DNA of 62,910 nucleotides from an uncultured Ruthenibacterium sp. (GTDB lineage Bacteria > Bacillota > Clostridia > Oscillospirales > Ruminococcaceae). A program made the position numbers and the translations under genes. Numbering within the stretch: the stretch's first letter is position 1; each line of letters opens with the position of its first letter. The DNA lies in assembly GCA_944386555.1 (NCBI GenBank), contig CALXBN010000050.1, positions 1 through 62,910 on the forward strand, written 5' to 3'. Below are positions 58,435-62,910 of this stretch, piece by piece. Below the pieces are notes generated by a model. It ran no database searches and had not been told where the DNA came from. It was given only the letters and a program-made list of their open reading frames with translations.

Positions 58435-58695
58435 TTAGCCTACCACATTTTTCCCCGCTTGTAAAGTGCCGGGCGGCAGCCGGCGGTTGGGCGCAGGATT
58501 GTCGGTAAGGCCCAGGATGTAGTCCACGCTTACCTCGTGCACCCGGGCCAGGGCAATAAGCGTGGCGGTGGGAATGTCCCGCTGGCCGCGCTCATAGTTG
58601 CTGTATACCTGCTGGGAACAGTGCAGCTTTTGGGCCATCTGGGCCTGGGTAATGTCTTTGTCCTCCCGCAGCTCGCGGATCCTCCGGTAAACCAT
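58435..58695 (-). CDS. XRE-family helix-turn-helix regulator
   Basis: 86 aa. AAGGAGG lies 8 nt before the ATG at 58695. The HTH (ITQAQMAQKLHCSQQVYSNYERGQ near residues 14-36) and the following PTATLIALARVHEVSVDYILGLTD are typical of Cro/CI-type regulators, with a short tail. Its stop is 10 bp before the riboswitch 5' end on the same strand, so its message may run into it. It is divergent from the pilus genes; the palindrome at 58750-58786 between them is a good operator candidate, so it may regulate itself and the pilus locus. Confidence 0.88.
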   Translation of the reverse strand: MVYRRIRELREDKDITQAQMAQKLHCSQQVYSNYERGQRDIPTATLIALARVHEVSVDYILGLTDNPAPNRRLPPGTLQAGKNVVG

Positions 58696-58749
58696 GGGCG
58701 AGCCCTCCTTCCCTCTGCAGTTTAGCGCACAACAATTTGCGGTATTGAA

Positions 58750-58786
58750 TTTTACAACAAAATGCAGCAAGATTTTGTGCGTAAAA
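58750..58786. promoter_or_regulatory. Candidate operator palindrome between XRE gene and pilus locus
   Basis: TTTTACAACAAAAT (58750-58763) is an imperfect inverted repeat of ATTTTGTGCGTAAAA (58772-58786) around an 8-bp centre. It is in the 221-bp AT-rich divergent gap. A clear -35/-10 pair could not be assigned on either strand in this gap. Confidence 0.5.
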
Positions 58787-58916
58787 AACGCTCGCCAAAA
58801 CGCTAGGATTATACAAAATTTTCCAGATTTGTGTGCGAAAATAGCAGGCAGTGAAGGCGAAGGGCCCGTCCGCCGCCGGACAGACGGCCCGGGCCTGCAA
58901 ACAGAAAGGAGAACTG

Positions 58917-61532
58917 ATGATGAAACGCCTGTATACCCGTTTGATGGGCGCCGCGCTGGCCCTGGGCCTGGCGGCCGCCCAGCTGTCCGCCGGAGCCGAG
59001 GCCCTGGCGGGCGCACCGCTGCCGCCCGCAGCGGCCGCTGCCCGCCAGGACGCCGGCCCTGCCGTCACCGGGCAGGTCACCCTGCCGCAGGCCACTGCCG
59101 CGCCCGCCGCGCCGCTGGCCGAAGGGGATGCCCGCATCGGAACCGAGACATACGCCACTTTGGACGAGGCCGTGGCTGCCGCCCCTGCGGGCAGCACCAT
59201 CCAGCTGCTGAGGGACTGTGAACTGTCCCAGGGCTTCAACAAAACGCTGACCTTTACCGGCGGGCACAAGATCACCATCAACAAGCAGCTGACCAGCGAC
59301 GGCGAGGGCTGGATGTGCTTTGGCTTGTATGACCCTACCCGGGTACTGACCTTCGACGGCGTAGCGGTGGAGTGGAACTCCCAGGAGGGGACGGAGCCCT
59401 GGCTGATGCTGTCGCTGTCGGGCACGCTGAACGTGACGGGCGGCGCCAGCCTGACATTCCGGGTGGACAGCGGCGCGTCGGGCAACCGCAACGCCATTTA
59501 TCTGAACGACGGCGCGAAGATCAACGTCACGGACGGCTCCTCCTTTGCCATTTACGGCAGCCAGACCGCCGGCAGGCCGGGCCAGGGCCTGCAGATGGAT
59601 GCCAGCCCGGCCCACGCGGTGATCACCGTCAGCGGGAACAGCACCTTTTTGATCGACGGTACCAACCGGGGCTACGTCTCGGTGAACGGGGACGGCGTGG
59701 GCATTGAATTCCAGGTGACGGATTCCACCTTCACCGTGCAGAACTGCACGGCCAACGCCTCCAACGGAGGCAACCTGTCCTTTACCCGCTCCACGGTGAC
59801 GTATCAGGGCAACAACGGCCACGGCCTTTCGGCGCAGAACGTGATGGTTGCCGGTTCGACCGTGCGCTGCACGGACAACGGCATCTACGGCATGTATGTG
59901 CGCGGGCAGCTGTCCGTGGACGGCACGTCTGCCGTGCACTGCGACGGCAACGCGGCAAACGGCACAGGGGCGGGGCTGTACATGGCCGCCGGTTCCTCGG
60001 GCACGGCAGCAGCGGGAGCCACGTTCAGCATCGACGGCAACCACCGCAACGGTCTGGAGAATTACGGCCGGCTGACCTTCCAGGACGGCGTGCAGCTGAC
60101 GGTGAACCGCAACCACGAGACCATGAACGGCGGCGGCATTTTCAACGGCGGGACGCTGACGCTGCCTGCCGGTGCCCGGGTGATGGAGAACCGCGCCGAC
60201 CAGACCGGCGGCGGCGTGTGCAACGCCGGCACGCTGACGATACCCGCCGATGTGCAGCTGTACAACAACCATGCCGGCCAGGCCGGCGACGACGTGTACA
60301 ACCGGGACGGCGCCGCCATGAACCTGCCCGCTGTGGGCGCGGGCTGGGCGCTGGACGGCGGCGAGGACTGCGGCGGCGCCGAGCACGCCATCGACAACTG
60401 GTACGATGACAGCGCCGACGCCCGCTGGCAGGCCCACAGCGAGGATCCCGCGGGCAACCATGTGGTGCCTTTTGCCGGGCAGGACCTGGCGGTGGCCGGC
60501 CTGGCGGCGCTGAAAGCCGCCCATGGCACCGAATTCACAGAGAAGACAGGCTATCCCGCCCTGGATAAGACGGTGCAGTCGGCCGACGGAACGGGCAGCC
60601 CCGTCTGGGCAGGCAGCACCACCGCCGCCGAGGGCCAGCAGCTGACCTTCCGGCTGGAGAGCAACGTGCCCGAAGACCTGACCAATTACCTGCTGCCCGA
60701 TGTGGATGACCCCTCGGTGGACCAGCAGGCCAATGTGCCGGCCGACCAGCGGGGCAGCTATGTGCTGACGTTCCACGACCAGATGGACGATGCCCTGGTT
60801 CTGGCCAGCCCGGCCGATTTTACCGTGACGCTGGCGCGCAGCGAAAACCCCGTGACCCTGACGCCGGACCAGTATACCGTGGCCCAGCCCGGCACCAGCC
60901 ATGCCGCCGGCGTGTGCGACTTTGAGATCTCTCTGGATCTGGCCGCCCTGTTTGAGGCGGGCGTGATCACCCAGGCGGACATCGACGCCGAAACGCCCAT
61001 CACCGTCACTTATACGGCGGCGCTGCACCTGCCCGCAGACACCGCCGGCGGCCTGTTCTACAACAACGCCTTCGTCAGCTATCCCGGTGATGAATCCCGC
61101 ATCAGCACCGTGGAGGTGGCCTCCTTCGGCGTGCGGGTGTTCAAGTTCGACCAGGCCACCAACGACCCCCTGGCCGGCGCGCAGTTCGAGCTGTACCGGA
61201 AGGACGGCGAGGGGAATGTGATCGAAAGCAGCGTGCGCACCCTGAGCTCCGGCAGCGACGGCTATGCCCTGGCCGCAGGCCTGGCCGGCGGCACCTACTA
61301 TCTGCGGGAGACTGCTGCCCCCGAGGGTTATGCGGCCAGCGATACGGAGCTGGAGGTGTCCCTGCCCGGTGACGCCGGCGCAGATACCCTCACCGCCCAG
61401 GTGCGCTTTGCCAACAGCCAGGTGCCCCATACCGGCGGTGCCGGCACCTGGATGTTCACTGCGGGCGGCGCGGCGCTGATGGCTGCGGCTCTGGCCCTGC
61501 TGGCGGTGCGCCGGCGGGCGGGCGGGCGCTGA
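58917..61532 (+). CDS. Sortase-anchored beta-helix / SpaA-type surface protein (probable pilin or adhesin)
   Basis: 871 aa. ATG at 58917 (another at 58920) after GAAAGGAG. A signal peptide (to about residue 30) and Ala/Pro linker precede parallel beta-helix-like repeats (about 90-480; G.L.V.G.. pattern). Next is an isopeptide-type pilin domain (about 530-720; LDKTVQ Lys). A SpaA/Cna-B domain follows (about 735-830; FGVRVFKFD Lys and YYLRETAAPEGY Glu of the intramolecular isopeptide bond). The end is a sorting signal, VPHTG, then a hydrophobic helix and Arg tail. VPHTG departs from LPxTG at the first residue. It is followed by a sortase gene, so it is likely polymerised or wall-anchored by it. 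Confidence 0.88.
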   Translation: MMKRLYTRLMGAALALGLAAAQLSAGAEALAGAPLPPAAAAARQDAGPAVTGQVTLPQATAAPAAPLAEGDARIGTETYATLDEAVAAAPAGSTIQLLRDCELSQGFNKTLTFTGGHKITINKQLTSDGEGWMCFGLYDPTRVLTFDGVAVEWNSQEGTEPWLMLSLSGTLNVTGGASLTFRVDSGASGNRNAIYLNDGAKINVTDGSSFAIYGSQTAGRPGQGLQMDASPAHAVITVSGNSTFLIDGTNRGYVSVNGDGVGIEFQVTDSTFTVQNCTANASNGGNLSFTRSTVTYQGNNGHGLSAQNVMVAGSTVRCTDNGIYGMYVRGQLSVDGTSAVHCDGNAANGTGAGLYMAAGSSGTAAAGATFSIDGNHRNGLENYGRLTFQDGVQLTVNRNHETMNGGGIFNGGTLTLPAGARVMENRADQTGGGVCNAGTLTIPADVQLYNNHAGQAGDDVYNRDGAAMNLPAVGAGWALDGGEDCGGAEHAIDNWYDDSADARWQAHSEDPAGNHVVPFAGQDLAVAGLAALKAAHGTEFTEKTGYPALDKTVQSADGTGSPVWAGSTTAAEGQQLTFRLESNVPEDLTNYLLPDVDDPSVDQQANVPADQRGSYVLTFHDQMDDALVLASPADFTVTLARSENPVTLTPDQYTVAQPGTSHAAGVCDFEISLDLAALFEAGVITQADIDAETPITVTYTAALHLPADTAGGLFYNNAFVSYPGDESRISTVEVASFGVRVFKFDQATNDPLAGAQFELYRKDGEGNVIESSVRTLSSGSDGYALAAGLAGGTYYLRETAAPEGYAASDTELEVSLPGDAGADTLTAQVRFANSQVPHTGGAGTWMFTAGGAALMAAALALLAVRRRAGGR

Positions 61533-61538
61533 GGCCCC

Positions 61539-62255
61539 ATGGGGAAAAAGGCGATCACCCTCCTGGCGGCCCTGCTGCTGGCCGCAGGGGCGGGCCTGGC
61601 TGCCTTTCCGGCCGCCAGCAACTGGCTGGCCCGCCGCCAGGCCGGGCAGGCCATGGCGCGCTACAACGCCGTGGCGCAGGCCCGGCAGGCCGATTATGCC
61701 GCCCTGTGGGCCGACGCCGAGGCCTATAACCGCCGTCTGGCCCGGGCCGGCGGCCTGGGCGGCGCAGGCATCGTCTCGGAGGAGCTGCGGGATGTCTCCG
61801 CCTACCTCAACCCCCTGGGAACCGGCCTGATGGGGCAGGTGGAAATCCCGGCCATCGACGTATCCCTGCCCATTTACCAGGGCACCGACGAGGCGGCCCT
61901 GCAGGCTGGCGCCGGGTTTTGGATCGGCACCAGCCTGCCCACGGGCGGGCCGGGCACCCACTGTGTGCTCACGGCCCACAACGGCCTGGCCCGGGCCCGG
62001 CTGTTTACAGACCTGGACCGCCTGGAGCCGGGGGATACCTTCACCCTCACCGTGCTGGACCGGGTGATGACCTATGAGGTGGACCAGATCCTGGTGACCG
62101 AACCCGAGGACCTGTCCCCGCTGGCCATCCGGGAGGACAAGGATTATGTGACCCTGTACACCTGTACGCCTTATGGGGTAAACACCCACCGGCTGCTGGT
62201 GCGGGGTGTGCGCGTGCAGCAGGACGCAGGGAAGGAGGAGGCTGCCCATGAATAG
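61539..62255 (+). CDS. Class C-like (pilus) sortase
   Basis: 238 aa. It starts 6 bp after the surface protein stop. N-terminal membrane helix (ITLLAALLLAAGAGLAAF). Sortase core: IPAIDVSLPIYQGT near residue 105, the catalytic His in VLTAHNGL near 149 (usually LTGHRG; here A-H-N), the catalytic Cys in TLYTCTPYGVNTHRLLVRG near 206 and the Arg in that same block. The TCTPYGVNTHRLLVRG end is typical of class C pilin-polymerising sortases. Probably joins or anchors the flanking LPxTG-type proteins. Confidence 0.93.
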   Translation: MGKKAITLLAALLLAAGAGLAAFPAASNWLARRQAGQAMARYNAVAQARQADYAALWADAEAYNRRLARAGGLGGAGIVSEELRDVSAYLNPLGTGLMGQVEIPAIDVSLPIYQGTDEAALQAGAGFWIGTSLPTGGPGTHCVLTAHNGLARARLFTDLDRLEPGDTFTLTVLDRVMTYEVDQILVTEPEDLSPLAIREDKDYVTLYTCTPYGVNTHRLLVRGVRVQQDAGKEEAAHE

Positions 62256-62871
62256 ACACAAACGCCTGCGGGCGCTGGTGCTGGCCCTGGCCCTGGCGTG
62301 GGTGCTGGCGCCGGCGGCCCTGGGCCAGACGGCCGCCATGACGGTGCACTACAGCCGGGAGGGCGCCGTGTTCACCCTGTACCGGGTGGCGGAGCCCGCC
62401 GCAGGGGGAGGCTGGCTGGCTGCGGCGGAATTTGAAGGCTGCCCCTGCGCCTTGCCCGGCGCCCAGGCCCCGTCCTCCGCCTGGAGGGACGCAGCGCTGG
62501 CTTTAGCCGGCTGGGTGGCGCAGCAGGCCCCGTCCCCAGCGGCTTGCACTGCGGTGCAGGCAGGGCGGGCGGTGTTTGAAGGGCTGTCCCCCGGGCTGTA
62601 CCTGGCACTGGGCAGCCCGGTGGAGACGGAGGCCGGCCCCATGGTGCCGCAGCCGGTGCTGGCGGCCCTGGCGGGGGACACCCAGGCCTGGGTGAAGGAA
62701 GAGCCCGGGCCGGAACCCCAGCCGGAACCCGAACCCGAACCGGAGACGCCGGTGCTTCCGGCGGTGCCGGGCGGGCTGCCCGCCACGGGGCAGCCCTGGT
62801 GGCCGGTGGCCGCGCTGGCCGCCGCCGGGCTGGCGCTGCTGGCCGCCGGGAGAAGGGGCCGCCGTGGCTAG
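62248..62871 (+). CDS. Second LPxTG-type surface protein (minor pilin-like)
   Basis: 207 aa. ATG at 62248 after GAAGGAGG; overlaps the sortase end by 8 bp. Signal peptide (to about residue 27), then a SpaA-like beta domain (VHYSREGAVFTLYRVAEPA opening, GRAVFEGLSPGLYLALG near 112), a Pro/Glu repeat spacer (EPEPEPE) and the canonical sorting signal LPATG with hydrophobic helix and Arg-Gly-Arg-Arg tail. Shorter than the first surface protein, it may be an anchoring or minor pilin. Confidence 0.85.
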   Translation: MNRHKRLRALVLALALAWVLAPAALGQTAAMTVHYSREGAVFTLYRVAEPAAGGGWLAAAEFEGCPCALPGAQAPSSAWRDAALALAGWVAQQAPSPAACTAVQAGRAVFEGLSPGLYLALGSPVETEAGPMVPQPVLAALAGDTQAWVKEEPGPEPQPEPEPEPETPVLPAVPGGLPATGQPWWPVAALAAAGLALLAAGRRGRRG

Positions 62872-62910
62872 GCGCAGGCGGGCGGTGCTGGCGGGGCTGG
62901 CCCTGCTGGC
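62864..62910 (+). CDS. Start of a further membrane-anchored protein of the pilus locus (cut by window end)
   Basis: GTG at 62864 after AGAAGGGG overlaps the previous stop by 8 bp. The 15 visible residues (basic run, then AVLAGLALLA) look like a signal or membrane anchor, as expected of another sortase or pilin. Too short to identify. Confidence 0.45.
   Translation, partial: MARRRRAVLAGLALL

Noticed and set aside
58809..62339. 1176-codon minus-strand ORF opposite the pilus locus
   Set aside because: A shadow frame produced by high GC; it is antisense to three genes with clear signal peptides, sorting signals and sortase motifs, and its own translation has no recognisable domains.

Overview
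The window is about 63 kb of very GC-rich chromosomal DNA. Its gene families point to a Gram-positive, strictly anaerobic gut-type Clostridia, most likely Oscillospiraceae of the Faecalibacterium/Gemmiger/Subdoligranulum kind. The evidence is a T-box before thrS, RNase Y, an Rnf operon in the clostridial order C-D-G-E-A-B, sortase-anchored surface proteins, lipoproteins with typical lipoboxes, and a capsid protein of a Firmicutes phage family. The genus is an inference; no rRNA or tRNA was seen.

Layout. 1-1761: end of a DUF4214/SpoIID-type cell-wall protein. 2059-8144: oligopeptide ABC transporter operon (binding protein, two permeases, two ATPases) with a series of hairpins after the binding-protein gene. 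8326-14504: DEAD-box helicase, M20 dipeptidase, NusG-II protein, MFS transporter, asnA and a GNAT acetyltransferase. 14542-23766: pyrimidine operon pyrC-pyrF-pyrK-pyrD-pyrE-carA-carB. It is preceded by a short translated leader whose stop codon runs into a terminator stem, the arrangement of the E. coli pyrBI attenuator. Aspartate carbamoyltransferase and PyrR are absent here.

24311-36842: an intact, compact, co-directional phage-derived cluster (zinc-ribbon protein, terminase small-like and large, portal, scaffold, capsid, head-tail joining genes, tail tube, chaperones, tape measure, baseplate and small tail-tip proteins). It has no integrase, repressor, replication, lysis or fibre-adhesin gene, and its composition looks like the host's. 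It could be a gene-transfer-agent-like or otherwise domesticated particle system, and it is the most interesting part of the window.

36900-49356: DUF4358 lipoprotein, MATE exporter, RNase Y, T-box-controlled thrS, cardiolipin synthase, glycosyltransferase, an Ala-rich acidic protein, NTF2-like protein, dCTP deaminase and several small proteins. 49468-54525: complete Rnf ferredoxin:NAD+ oxidoreductase operon. 54626-58425: cobalamin-riboswitch-controlled B12 uptake genes (btuF-btuC-btuD) with a divergent cobalamin adenosyltransferase-like gene downstream. 58435-58786: XRE regulator with a palindromic candidate operator. 58917-end: start of a sortase/pilus locus (large beta-helix/SpaA surface protein, class C-like sortase, second LPxTG protein), cut by the window edge.

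Nearly every sizeable intergenic gap holds a recognisable promoter or terminator. All positions and motifs were read by eye; family assignments rest on motif recognition without database search.
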